A DNA stretch of 64,000 nucleotides, taken from the NCBI RefSeq assembly GCF_010894435.1, contig NZ_JAAIXZ010000002.1, positions 248,001 to 312,000 on the forward strand, given 5' to 3'. Below the pieces are notes generated by a model. It was given only the letters and a program-made list of their open reading frames with translations. It did no database searches and had not been told where the DNA came from. Position numbers and translations under genes: made by a program. This document shows positions 1 to 7,856 of the stretch, piece by piece. Origin of the DNA: Pyxidicoccus trucidator. Lineage in GTDB: Bacteria > Myxococcota > Myxococcia > Myxococcales > Myxococcaceae. The first letter of the stretch is position 1; every line of letters starts with the position of its first letter.

Positions 1-949
1 CCATGTTGCCGTCGGCGTCACGGTCCGCGGTGAGCAGCGTGGCCACCTGGCAGTCCGCCGTCCCCGGCGCGAGCTCCACCGGCCGGTTGAAGGTGACCAC
101 CAGCTTGCCGTCACGCCCCAGCAGCGCGTCCGGGTCGTCCACGTTGGAGAACACGGCGTAGAAGTTCTGGTCCGTCGTGCCAGGGCTGGTGACGGACATG
201 GCCTGCTCCGACTGGCTCATGCCCGCGACGATGTCCGACTGGCCCGACAGCACGCGGCCGTCGACCGCGCCGTTGAGCACCGCCTCGCAGTGGTACGAGG
301 CGCCGTTGACGAGCTGCGCGCCCGGGATGACCGCGACGCCGTTGGCGTCCGTGGTCGCGCTCACCGTGGTGCTGCCCGTGGCCTCCGGCGGCAGGAAGTT
401 GCCCGCCGTCTGCAGCGCGTTGCCCTGCTCCAGCCGGTACTGGCAGTTCACCTTCACGTCCGGCACCGCGCGGCCGTTCAGGTTCACCAGGAAGCGGTAG
501 TCCACCGCGAAGCCCGTGGGGAACACGCGGAGGTTGACCACCTCCTGCGCGCTCTCCTGCTCGATTTCCTCGTGCCAGGTCTGCATGGTGTACCGGCCCA
601 TGAACCGCTCGTAGCCCGGCGTCTGCACGAAGATGGGGAACTCCTCACCCAGGGGAATTCCTTCAATCTGGTAGCAACCGTCCGCCTCGATGCTGTTCTC
701 CTGCGACAGGTCGCCCTCGCCACAGGGCTTCGCCCGGCGGAACTCGCCCTGGATGACGGCGTACACCTGGGACTTCGACTCGTCGTCGTCGTCGATGTTG
801 TTCTTGGCGTCGTCGGCCTTGAAGAAGTTCAGGCGCTGGCCGCTCTGGCCGTCCACCACGAACCCGACAATGCGACCCTCACCGCTGTTGCTGCATCCCG
901 TGATTGCCGCGAGCGAAAGCACCGCGAACGCCGTCTTCAGCTTCTGCAT
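1..949 (-). CDS. Secreted lipoprotein, C-terminus beyond window edge
   Basis: This is the first 316 codons of a lipoprotein that runs off the left edge with no stop. The ATG (949-947) follows a GAGGGGGG Shine-Dalgarno sequence by about 8 nt. The product begins MQKLKTAFAVLSLAAITGC, a signal peptide with lipobox ITG/C19, so it should be lipid-anchored in the envelope. After the Cys comes a GRIVGFVVDGQSG stretch like the first strand of a carboxypeptidase-regulatory/Ig-like domain, then an Asp-rich patch (NNIDDDDES). A later stretch (KVNCQYRLEQG) looks like another beta-sandwich domain. Function is unknown; surface or envelope structural lipoproteins of this build are common in myxobacteria. It is absent from simple ORF lists because its stop is outside the window. 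Confidence 0.85.
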   Translation of the reverse strand, partial: MQKLKTAFAVLSLAAITGCSNSGEGRIVGFVVDGQSGQRLNFFKADDAKNNIDDDDESKSQVYAVIQGEFRRAKPCGEGDLSQENSIEADGCYQIEGIPLGEEFPIFVQTPGYERFMGRYTMQTWHEEIEQESAQEVVNLRVFPTGFAVDYRFLVNLNGRAVPDVKVNCQYRLEQGNALQTAGNFLPPEATGSTTVSATTDANGVAVIPGAQLVNGASYHCEAVLNGAVDGRVLSGQSDIVAGMSQSEQAMSVTSPGTTDQNFYAVFSNVDDPDALLGRDGKLVVTFNRPVELAPGTADCQVATLLTADRDADGNM

Positions 950-1088
950 GGATTTGACCCCCCTCAGGTTGGTTGAGGCGGGCCGCTGAATAGTCGAAGT
1001 CGCGGTGGCTGAACAGTGGGCTGTCGGACGGGGCGCGAGCACCCCAGGGCCGTTGCCACCCACCAAGGCGCTCAGCGCGTGCCGGCGC

Positions 1089-2570
1089 TCACTTCACGTC
1101 CGTCACCTTCAGGGTGCCGATGAGGGGGGTGATTTCCGCGTTCCCCTCCTCGCCGAAGGCGAAGTGCGTGGCGTCCGCCACCGGCTGGTTGAAGGTGGGG
1201 TCCAGCTGGGTCCACTCGCCCACGAAGGCCTCCACCCACTCGTGCCAGTAGAGGGCGGGCACTCCGTCCTGGTTCACCATGTAGATGACGCCGTCCACGC
1301 GCCGCGCGGGAATGCCCGCCGCGCGCAGCAGCGCCACCGACAGCAGCGAGTGCTCCGTGCAGTCCCCGCGCCGCTGGCTCAGCACGTCCGTGGCCCGGTC
1401 CGCGCTGGCGCCGTAGTCCTTCTCCAGATTCGTGGCCACCCAGGTGTTCACCTTCTGCGCCGCGACGTAGGCGTCCTTCTCTTCACCGACAATCTTCTTC
1501 GCCAGCTCGCGGATGGCCGGGGCATCGCTCTCCACGATGAGGGTGGCCTTGAGGTTCTCCCCCCCGTCCGGGTCCGCCAGCGGCCGGGGCTTGCGGGCCT
1601 TCTGCGCGGGCGCCGCCGCTGACAGCGTCACCTCCACCCGCCCGTCGGGGAGCGGCTTGTACTTCTGCCGGTACGTCTCCTCGCGGAACTTCTCCGGCAG
1701 CCCCTGCACCACCAGGGTGACGCTGCCGGGCACCGCGCGCGCGGACTCGGGCAGCGGCCTGGGAAGCACCACGCGGGTGAGGCCGAAGACCTCCACCAGG
1801 TCCAGCCGCTTCGCGACGGCCTCCGTCTCCTTGCGCGCCTGCATCGTCTGGCCGAACTCCACCAGCACCATCTCCCCGCGCCCGGTGACGTAGGACGTCA
1901 CCGGCACCTTCTCCTTCTCCGACAGCGTGCTCGCCCGGCTCAGCTTCACCTTCACCCCGTTCAGCACCCGCTGCTCCGAGGGCTCCAGGGTGGTGGCCAT
2001 GCCGTAGGTCTCCAAATCCATCCCGTCCAGCGAGAAGCCCTTCACGTTGGCCTTGCGCTGCAGGGCCACGCGCACCGAGTCCGCGTCCTCCACGCGCTCC
2101 TGAGCGGGGGGAAGCTGCTTCAGCAGCTCGTCCGGGCGGCCCGGGCGCTTGCGCACCACGCGCACGCCCTCGGGCGTGGCGGTGCCCTCCAGCGTCTGGT
2201 CTCCACCGTCGCCCTTCTGCGTCACCGTGAAGGACAGCAGGCGTCCGCCGGGCTTCGCCTCGTAGAAGCGCTCCTCGCGGTGCATGCGCTCGGACACGCG
2301 CGTGGCCACCATGGCCTTGAAGACGAGCTGGTTGGTGACCTTCACCCGCGCGGGCTCGCCGGGGAGCAGCTCCAGGTCCGTGAAGAGCCAGCCCACCTTC
2401 TTGTCCATGAGGTAGAGGCCGAAGTACTCGCCCCCCTTGGGACGGGGGGCCTTCACCGCGTCCGACACCTCGGCCTTCGCCGGGGTTGCCTTGGACGCGG
2501 GAGCAGCGCCCGCCAGCAGGGCGCACAGGGACACGAGGGCCAGGGACATCAGTCGGGGCGGACGGGTCAT
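1089..2570 (-). CDS. Secreted transglutaminase-like domain protein
   Basis: A 493-residue protein from ATG 2570 (MTRPPRLMSLALVSL...), chosen over an ATG 39 nt upstream because it starts directly on a signal peptide ending near AGAAPASKA. The last 95 residues carry a transglutaminase-like cysteine peptidase core: RRGDCTEHS with the nucleophile Cys near 404, WHEWVEAF with the His near 443, and QLDPTF with the Asp near 457. The first about 370 residues form a beta-rich region of the type often preceding bacterial transglutaminase-like domains. Such proteins are periplasmic or envelope-associated proteases or amidases; the substrate cannot be read from sequence. It lies downstream of the GNAT gene on the same strand, about 60 bp away, and may share its transcript. 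Confidence 0.88.
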   Translation of the reverse strand: MTRPPRLMSLALVSLCALLAGAAPASKATPAKAEVSDAVKAPRPKGGEYFGLYLMDKKVGWLFTDLELLPGEPARVKVTNQLVFKAMVATRVSERMHREERFYEAKPGGRLLSFTVTQKGDGGDQTLEGTATPEGVRVVRKRPGRPDELLKQLPPAQERVEDADSVRVALQRKANVKGFSLDGMDLETYGMATTLEPSEQRVLNGVKVKLSRASTLSEKEKVPVTSYVTGRGEMVLVEFGQTMQARKETEAVAKRLDLVEVFGLTRVVLPRPLPESARAVPGSVTLVVQGLPEKFREETYRQKYKPLPDGRVEVTLSAAAPAQKARKPRPLADPDGGENLKATLIVESDAPAIRELAKKIVGEEKDAYVAAQKVNTWVATNLEKDYGASADRATDVLSQRRGDCTEHSLLSVALLRAAGIPARRVDGVIYMVNQDGVPALYWHEWVEAFVGEWTQLDPTFNQPVADATHFAFGEEGNAEITPLIGTLKVTDVK

Positions 2571-2633
2571 CACGCCCCTTCTAACGAGGGAAGGGGCCGT
2601 TGTCTTCAACCGCCCCTCAACGCGTCCGTCCGG

Positions 2634-3101
2634 CTACATCCGCTTGGTGAGGATGATGAGGTCGTCCCCCACCTTGTAGAAGTCGCGGATGCGCGCTTCC
2701 TCGCCGTACTTCATGGAGGCGTAGAAGCCGCGGGTGGGGCCGTAGGCCTCCGTGGCGCTCGTCTCCACGCGGATGAGGCGCCCGTTGCGGCGGCGGATGT
2801 CCCCCTCCATGGCGGACACCAGCGCGGCGCCCACTCCCTGGCCCCGCACCTCCGGCGCGGAGGCAATCCAGTACAAATCGTACGTGTCCTCCGTCATCGG
2901 CGTGGGGCCGTAGCAGACGTAGCCCACGAGCTGCCCGCCCCGGTCCGCGACCATGACGGAGTAGTCCGTGTTGCCCGGCGTGAGCGCGATGCCGACCAGC
3001 TCGATGGCGACCTCAACCTCCTGCGGCGAGAAGGTTTCGATCTTTCGAATCAGAGCGGCGAGGGGCTCCTTGTCCTTTGCGACGAGTGGCCGGATATCCA
3101 T
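2634..3101 (-). CDS. GNAT-family N-acetyltransferase
   Basis: A 155-residue protein starting MDIRPLVAKDKEPL. A longer reading frame upstream exists but overlaps the ligase gene and encodes Arg/Pro-rich shadow sequence, so ATG 3101 is preferred. The GNAT acetyl-CoA site is visible as VRGQGVGAALV near residue 80, followed by an alpha helix and a FYASMKYGEEARIRDFY stretch typical of motif B. The gene begins 89 nt inside the 3' end of the ATP-grasp ligase gene (3013-4092), so translation of the two is probably coupled. The acyl acceptor is unknown; pairing with an ATP-grasp ligase suggests a shared amino-acid or peptide substrate, which is inference. Confidence 0.85.
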   Translation of the reverse strand: MDIRPLVAKDKEPLAALIRKIETFSPQEVEVAIELVGIALTPGNTDYSVMVADRGGQLVGYVCYGPTPMTEDTYDLYWIASAPEVRGQGVGAALVSAMEGDIRRRNGRLIRVETSATEAYGPTRGFYASMKYGEEARIRDFYKVGDDLIILTKRM

Positions 3102-4092
3102 GTGCTCTCTCGAGAGCGACCTCCACGATACGGGCGGCCAGGGTCGGGTAGTCCATGCCCGCGGCCTTGGCGGCCTTGGCGAACCCTGCGCTCGGATGGA
3201 GGTCACAGTTGGGGTTGATGTCGATGACGTACGGCACGCCCTCCGGGGACACCCGGAGATCGACCCGTCCATAGTCCTGACAGTCCAGTGCTGCAAAGGC
3301 TTCTAGCGCAACCTGCACGCAGCGGGCTTCCAGTGTTGCATCCACCTGGCACGGGCCGCTGGTCGTATCCTGGTACTCGGCCGACTCCGGCTCCCACTTC
3401 GCCGTGTAGGAGACGATGTTGGGCCGCTCCTCGAAGGTACGGCCGAAGTGAATCTCCGTCAGCGGCAGCGGCTGGCGCGGCTGGTTGCCCAGCAGCGGGA
3501 CATAGATTTCCCGCCCGGGAATGAACTGCTCCACGAGGGCCGGCTGGTGGAAGTTGCGGAGCACCGCGTCACAGGCGCGCACCAGCGCCGAGCGCTCGTG
3601 CACGACGGAGTCGCCCGTCACGCCCACGCTGGCGTCCTCGCGCGCGGGCTTGACGATGAGGGGCCAGGGCAGGTCCACGGCGAGCGCGTCCTCCAGGCGC
3701 TGCACCACCCGGAAGGCGGGGGTGGGCACGCCGCGCGCGCTCATCACCTCTTTTGCCTTCGGCTTGTGCAGGGCCAGCCCGAGCGAGAGGGCGGACGAGC
3801 CGGTGTAGGCCAGCCCGAGCGCGTCCAGGAGGCAGGGGACGGCCATCTCCCCGCGGCTGTCGGCGGCGAGGGACTCGCAGAGGTTGACGACGAGGTCCGG
3901 CTGGCGCCGACGCAGCGTGTCCACGAAGTCCAGCCGGTCGCCTTCGATGGCGAGCGGCTCGGCCAGGGTGTCACCCCGGGTAAGGGCCTCGGCCAGCGCC
4001 GAAGCGACGCGCACGACATCCTCGCGGGCCTCCCGTCCGGGGTCGTCCTCGAGGAGGTCGTGGTCGCGGTTGTGCAACAGGATGATGTGCAT
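3013..4092 (-). CDS. ATP-grasp ligase, D-alanine--D-alanine ligase-like
   Basis: A 359-residue protein beginning MHIILLHNRDHDLLEDDPGR. The N-terminal Rossmann-like part contains LVVNLCESLAADSRGEMAVP, as in D-Ala-D-Ala ligase relatives. ATP-grasp hallmarks follow: the lid or loop region (LPWPLIVKPAREDASVG, about 140-157), EQFIPGREIYVPLLG, and the metal-binding strand DYGRVDLRVSPEGVPYVIDINPNCDLHP (about 280-310). Members join a carboxylate to an amine at the cost of ATP. The usual Ddl signatures are only partly kept, so a true peptidoglycan Ddl role is doubtful; a dedicated amino-acid or peptide ligase is more likely. It overlaps the downstream GNAT gene and diverges from the HD-domain gene across a palindrome-rich promoter region. 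Confidence 0.85.
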   Translation of the reverse strand: MHIILLHNRDHDLLEDDPGREAREDVVRVASALAEALTRGDTLAEPLAIEGDRLDFVDTLRRRQPDLVVNLCESLAADSRGEMAVPCLLDALGLAYTGSSALSLGLALHKPKAKEVMSARGVPTPAFRVVQRLEDALAVDLPWPLIVKPAREDASVGVTGDSVVHERSALVRACDAVLRNFHQPALVEQFIPGREIYVPLLGNQPRQPLPLTEIHFGRTFEERPNIVSYTAKWEPESAEYQDTTSGPCQVDATLEARCVQVALEAFAALDCQDYGRVDLRVSPEGVPYVIDINPNCDLHPSAGFAKAAKAAGMDYPTLAARIVEVALERAHGYPATRRKGQGAPRRSDSKDRNLLAAGG

Positions 4093-4142
4093 TCGGAAGT
4101 GCCCGAAGGGTTAGCACGTCCCCCGGATTGATCCCAGTCCGC

Positions 4143-4217
4143 AGCCGACGGTCGGCTACCTCCTGGGCTACCTCCCGGAAGGGTATGAAGTACGGTTGGC
4201 TACCTCCCGGAGAGGTA
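4143..4217. promoter_or_regulatory. Palindrome array in divergent promoter region
   Basis: Three dyads fill 75 bp of the gap between the ATP-grasp (minus) and HD (plus) genes. AGCCGAC-G-GTCGGCT (4143-4157) is a perfect 7-1-7 palindrome. TACCTC-CCGGA-GAGGTA (4201-4217) is a perfect 6-5-6 palindrome. A degenerate copy with right half AGGGTA lies at 4169-4185; its centre is 32 bp, or three helical turns, from the second. A further half-site TACCTCC sits at 4157-4163. The last dyad ends 23 bp before the HD start codon, where a repressor would block transcription. The binding protein is unknown. Confidence 0.55.
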
Positions 4218-4240
4218 TCCAGGAGTATGGAAAGAGAACC

Positions 4241-5536
4241 ATGCGCATCCGTGACCCCATCCACGGCACCATTCCGGTCAGCGACCCGGAGAAGGCCGTC
4301 ATCGACAGCCGCCACTACCAGCGGCTTCGCTACGTGCGCCAGCTGGGCTTCGGGGACCTCGCCTTCCCGGGGGCGACGCACACCCGCCACGTCCACTCCC
4401 TGGGCGCCATGCATGTCGCCTCGCGCGTCTTCGGCGCGGTGGCCGCCCGCTCCTCGCTGCCCGACGACGTTCGGGAGCGCTTCTGCGCCGCGGTGCGGCT
4501 GGCGGTGCTCTGCCACGACCTGGGGCACATGCCGCTGTCCCACGCCTCCGAGCGGATTGCCCCGAAGCGCTCGCTGCTGCGCCTGCCCTCCTGGCTGGAC
4601 TCCACGGCGGAGGGCGAGCTGGCCACCCACGAGGACTACACCGCGAAAATCCTCCTCGACAGCTCGCTGACGCCCATCATCGAGCGGCACTTCGGCTCGC
4701 TGGGCATCACCCCCATGGCGTCCGTGGCGCTGATTACCGGCGCGAAGCCGCCCAAGGACCCGGGCTTCACCCACCAGGGCGTGGACTGGGCGCCGCTGTT
4801 GCGCGCGATTGTCTCCGGCGAGTTGGACGCGGACCGGATGGACTACCTGCTGCGGGACTCGTTCTACACGGGGGTGAACTACGGCCGGTACGACATGGAC
4901 TGGATCATCAGCAACCTCAACCCGGCGATGAAGGACGGGCGGGCGTACCTCGCGCTGAGCCGGGCGGCGGCCTTCGCCTTCGAGGACTTCCTCCTCAGCC
5001 GGTACCACATGTTCGTGTCGGTGTACCTGCACCACACGTCGGTGAACTTCGACTACATGCTGCGGCGCTACTACGAGGAGTCGCCCGGCGAGTTCGAGAT
5101 TCCGTCGGACCCGGAGGACTTCCTCCTCTGTGACGACGCGGCGCTCTGGTACACGCTGCGCCGCTCGAAGAACCGGTGGGCCGAGCGCATCAGCCGGCGG
5201 CAGGGCTTCAAGCTGCTGGCCCAGTTCACCGAGCGCGACACGGGGTACGACCTGGACGTGCTGAGAAGCGCACTGGTTTCTCACAACTTCGAGCACTACG
5301 TCGTCGAGTCCATGAACGTCCTCAGCAAGTACGCCTCCGGTCCGGGGGGCAAGGGGCCGAGCCTGTTCATCATCGACGCTTCCACCGGGCGGCTGACGGA
5401 AGTGGCGCGCTACACCCCCCTGTACCAGCGCTACAGTGGCGCGGTGCGTCTCAGCCGGCTGTACGTACGGCCGGACCAGGCAGAGAAGGCACACGAGCTG
5501 ATGGGCCAGCTCCTTGGCCAGACGGTGCAACCATGA
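4241..5536 (+). CDS. HD-domain phosphohydrolase
   Basis: A 431-residue protein beginning MRIRDPIHGTIPVSDPEKAVID, the usual opening of the deoxynucleotide triphosphohydrolase/SAMHD1-like HD family. ATG 4241 follows GGAAAGAG. Metal ligands are visible: RHVHS (H52 region), CHDLGH (H92-D93) and a later Asp in LDADRMDYLLRD. Family members hydrolyse (d)NTPs or other phosphoesters; many in this branch are only distantly dGTPase-like, so the substrate is open. The stop codon overlaps the start of the NUDIX-MBL gene (ATGA, 5533-5536), which indicates translational coupling. The upstream palindrome array is its likely control region. Confidence 0.9.
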   Translation: MRIRDPIHGTIPVSDPEKAVIDSRHYQRLRYVRQLGFGDLAFPGATHTRHVHSLGAMHVASRVFGAVAARSSLPDDVRERFCAAVRLAVLCHDLGHMPLSHASERIAPKRSLLRLPSWLDSTAEGELATHEDYTAKILLDSSLTPIIERHFGSLGITPMASVALITGAKPPKDPGFTHQGVDWAPLLRAIVSGELDADRMDYLLRDSFYTGVNYGRYDMDWIISNLNPAMKDGRAYLALSRAAAFAFEDFLLSRYHMFVSVYLHHTSVNFDYMLRRYYEESPGEFEIPSDPEDFLLCDDAALWYTLRRSKNRWAERISRRQGFKLLAQFTERDTGYDLDVLRSALVSHNFEHYVVESMNVLSKYASGPGGKGPSLFIIDASTGRLTEVARYTPLYQRYSGAVRLSRLYVRPDQAEKAHELMGQLLGQTVQP

Positions 5537-7059
5537 GTGAGCGTCTCCCCGGTCTGGGCCTCGGCCTGGACTCAAGTCACATCCCCCCCGAGCCCCGAGC
5601 GTCCTCGGTGGCCGTCCTGTACCGGCGCGCGGCCACGGGCGTGGAGGTGTACTGGGTGAAGCGTGGCAAGGCGCTCGCCTTCGCGGGCGGCTTCTACGCC
5701 TTCCCCGGGGGGAAGCTGGACGCGGCGGACGCCGACGTCCCGATGCGGGGAGCGACGGGGGAGGAGGCGGCGCTGCGCTCGGCGGCCGCGCGCGAGCTGT
5801 TCGAGGAGGCCGGAGTTCTGGTGGCGGAGGGCGCGGAGGCGCTCGCGCCCGGGCGGGTGACGGAGCTGCGCAAGGCGCTGCTGGCGGGGGAGCGGGGCTG
5901 GGGAGACCTCCTGAAGGCGGAGGGGCTCGCGCTGCGGGCCGACGACTTCCGGGCGGCGGGCCGCTGGGTGACGCCGCCGTCCTTGCCGGTGCGCTTCGAC
6001 ACGCGCTTCTACCTGGTGGAGATGCCGGCGCACGCGCGGGCCGAGTGGTGGCCCGGGGAGCTGGCGGAGGGCTCCTGGGTGACGCCGGCCGACGCGCTAG
6101 CGCGGTGGGGAGACGGCACGGCGCTGCTGCACCCGCCCGCGCTGCATGCCTTCCAGGTGCTGGGCGCCTTCACGGACGAGGCGGACGCGCGGGCGCGGAT
6201 GACGACGCCGCCGTACTGCCCGGGCTACGTGGCCCAGCGCATCGAGTTCCAGCAGGGCGTGCGCGTCATCGCGCTGGAGACCCCCACGCTGCCGCCGGCC
6301 ACGCACACGAATGCGTACGTGCTGGGCAATGGCGAGCTGCTGGTGGTGGACCCGGGCTCCTCGGACGTGAAGCAGTACGCGAAGCTCCTGTCGCTGCTGG
6401 CGGGGCTGAAGTCGGAGGGCCTCCGGCCGGTGGCGGTGGTGCTCACCCACCACCATGGGGACCACGTCGGCGGGGCGCGCGCGGTGAAGGAGCGGCTGGG
6501 CGTGCCGCTGTGGTGCCATGCGCGCACCGCGGACCGGCTGGACTTCCCGGTGGAGCGGCTGCTGGAGGACGGTGAGGTGCTGGAATTGGCCGGCGACGTG
6601 CCGCAGCGCTGGCGCGTGTTGCACACGCCGGGACATGCGCAGGGCCACGTGTGTCTGGTGGACGAGAAGAGCCGCGCGGCGGTGGTGGGCGACATGGTGG
6701 CGGGCGTGGGCTCCATCGTCATCGACCCGCCCGAGGGCAACATGCGCGACTACCTCGCGCAGTTGGCGCGGCTGCGGGACTGGCCCGTCACCACGTTGTA
6801 CCCGGCGCACGGCCCGCCGCTGCCGGAGGGGCCCGCGAAGCTGCAGGAGTACCTGAACCACCGCGCCCTGCGCGAGTCGCTCATCCTCCAGGCGGTGCCG
6901 CCGGAGGGCGTCACGCTGGCGCAGGTGGTGGCCACGGCCTACGCGGACACGCCGCCGCTGCTGCACCCGGTGGCCGAGCGCAGCGCGCTGGCCACGCTGG
7001 AGAAGCTGATGGAGGAAGGGCGCGTGCGCGAGGAGTCGCTGCAGTACTTCCGCGTGTAG
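5533..7059 (+). CDS. NUDIX hydrolase fused to metallo-beta-lactamase-fold hydrolase
   Basis: A 508-residue two-domain protein starting MSERLPGLGLGLDSS at the ATGA overlap with the HD gene. Residues about 24-215 form a NUDIX domain. The box is stretched, with FPGGKLD near 57-63 and the catalytic helix AARELFEEAGVLV (about 85-97), resembling the RNA-decapping/CoA-pyrophosphatase type with an insertion between the Gly and Glu parts. From about 230 onward is an MBL-fold domain with LTHHHGDHVGG (about 303-313), a later HTPGHAQGH and GDMVAG, and a C-terminal extension as in LACTB2-like hydrolases. Both halves keep their metal-binding residues and should be active. Fusion plus coupling to an HD phosphohydrolase suggests nucleotide or acyl-nucleotide clean-up, but substrates are unknown. 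Confidence 0.9.
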   Translation: MSERLPGLGLGLDSSHIPPEPRASSVAVLYRRAATGVEVYWVKRGKALAFAGGFYAFPGGKLDAADADVPMRGATGEEAALRSAAARELFEEAGVLVAEGAEALAPGRVTELRKALLAGERGWGDLLKAEGLALRADDFRAAGRWVTPPSLPVRFDTRFYLVEMPAHARAEWWPGELAEGSWVTPADALARWGDGTALLHPPALHAFQVLGAFTDEADARARMTTPPYCPGYVAQRIEFQQGVRVIALETPTLPPATHTNAYVLGNGELLVVDPGSSDVKQYAKLLSLLAGLKSEGLRPVAVVLTHHHGDHVGGARAVKERLGVPLWCHARTADRLDFPVERLLEDGEVLELAGDVPQRWRVLHTPGHAQGHVCLVDEKSRAAVVGDMVAGVGSIVIDPPEGNMRDYLAQLARLRDWPVTTLYPAHGPPLPEGPAKLQEYLNHRALRESLILQAVPPEGVTLAQVVATAYADTPPLLHPVAERSALATLEKLMEEGRVREESLQYFRV

Positions 7060-7069
7060 TCGCGGCCCT

Positions 7070-7822
7070 TCAGAAGCGGCCCATCAGCCCCAGGCGGGGG
7101 CCGCGCTCGGTCATCCCCGCCACGGGCAGCACCCGGACGCGCTCCGAGGCCCGGGGCACGGCAGGGGGACGTTCGGACGGGTTGGACAGCTCATAGCCCG
7201 CCGTGGCGCCGGCAATGGGCATCACCAGCAGGGCGAGCGCGAGGGCATCACTGTCCGCCGCGTCTGACAGCAGCAGCGAGCCCAGCAGCGCGCCGCCCCA
7301 GCCCACCAGGCTACCGCCCGCGGTGGCGAGGAACTGGCCCTTGCCGCCCATGAGCCGACCGCCCAGCCACGTGCCCGCGGGGATGCCCATCAGCACCCCC
7401 GTGAAGCCACCCACGAGGGCGACGACACGGCACTCGTCGCAGCCCACCGTGGGCAGCGCGAGGACGTAGCCCGCCGCCAGCCCCACCGTGCCCGCGATGA
7501 GCCCGCCCGCGGTGCCACCCACCACCTCCATGGCCACCCGGGGCACCGGGTCCTTCGGAGGCACGGCGGCGCGGCCCGGCAGGGCCTGCTCGCTCACGGA
7601 CGGGGTGGGCGCGTCCTCGCCACCCGACTCCGCGCCCTCCGGCGCGGGCTTCGCGTCCGCCGTGCCCGGAGGGGGGATGGGGACGAGCGGCGGGGGCGTC
7701 AGCTCGGAAGCCGGGGCCTGGCCGGGCTCTTCCTGGGGGGCCTGCTGTCCCCAGGAGGCTCCGGGGCCCGAGAGGACCAGGACGGCCAGCCATGGGGAGA
7801 GCGCGCGAGGAAGCTTCACCAT
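7070..7822 (-). CDS. Hypothetical membrane protein, Gly-rich
   Basis: A 250-residue protein from ATG 7822 (MVKLPRALSPWLAVLVLSGP), which opens on a signal peptide or first membrane segment; a longer upstream start is possible but adds low-quality sequence. After a Pro/Ala-rich linker (residues about 30-90) come several Gly/Ala/Leu-rich hydrophobic segments (GGTAGGLIAGTVGLAAGYVLAL, VALVGGFTGVLMGIPAGTWLGG, SLVGWGGALLGSLLL), then a short Arg-rich tail. This layout resembles outer-membrane or glycine-zipper proteins. No function is recognised. It follows the FTR1 gene on the same strand by 34 bp and may be cotranscribed. It converges on the NUDIX-MBL gene with a 10-bp gap. Confidence 0.7.
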   Translation of the reverse strand: MVKLPRALSPWLAVLVLSGPGASWGQQAPQEEPGQAPASELTPPPLVPIPPPGTADAKPAPEGAESGGEDAPTPSVSEQALPGRAAVPPKDPVPRVAMEVVGGTAGGLIAGTVGLAAGYVLALPTVGCDECRVVALVGGFTGVLMGIPAGTWLGGRLMGGKGQFLATAGGSLVGWGGALLGSLLLSDAADSDALALALLVMPIAGATAGYELSNPSERPPAVPRASERVRVLPVAGMTERGPRLGLMGRF

Positions 7823-7856
7823 CGCCACGCTACCGCAAGGCGCGGCCGCCGTCGCG

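Noticed and set aside
290-976. A plus-strand frame of 228 codons opposite the partial lipoprotein
   Set aside because: Arg/His/Val-rich shadow sequence; the minus-strand frame has a signal peptide, lipobox and good ribosome site.
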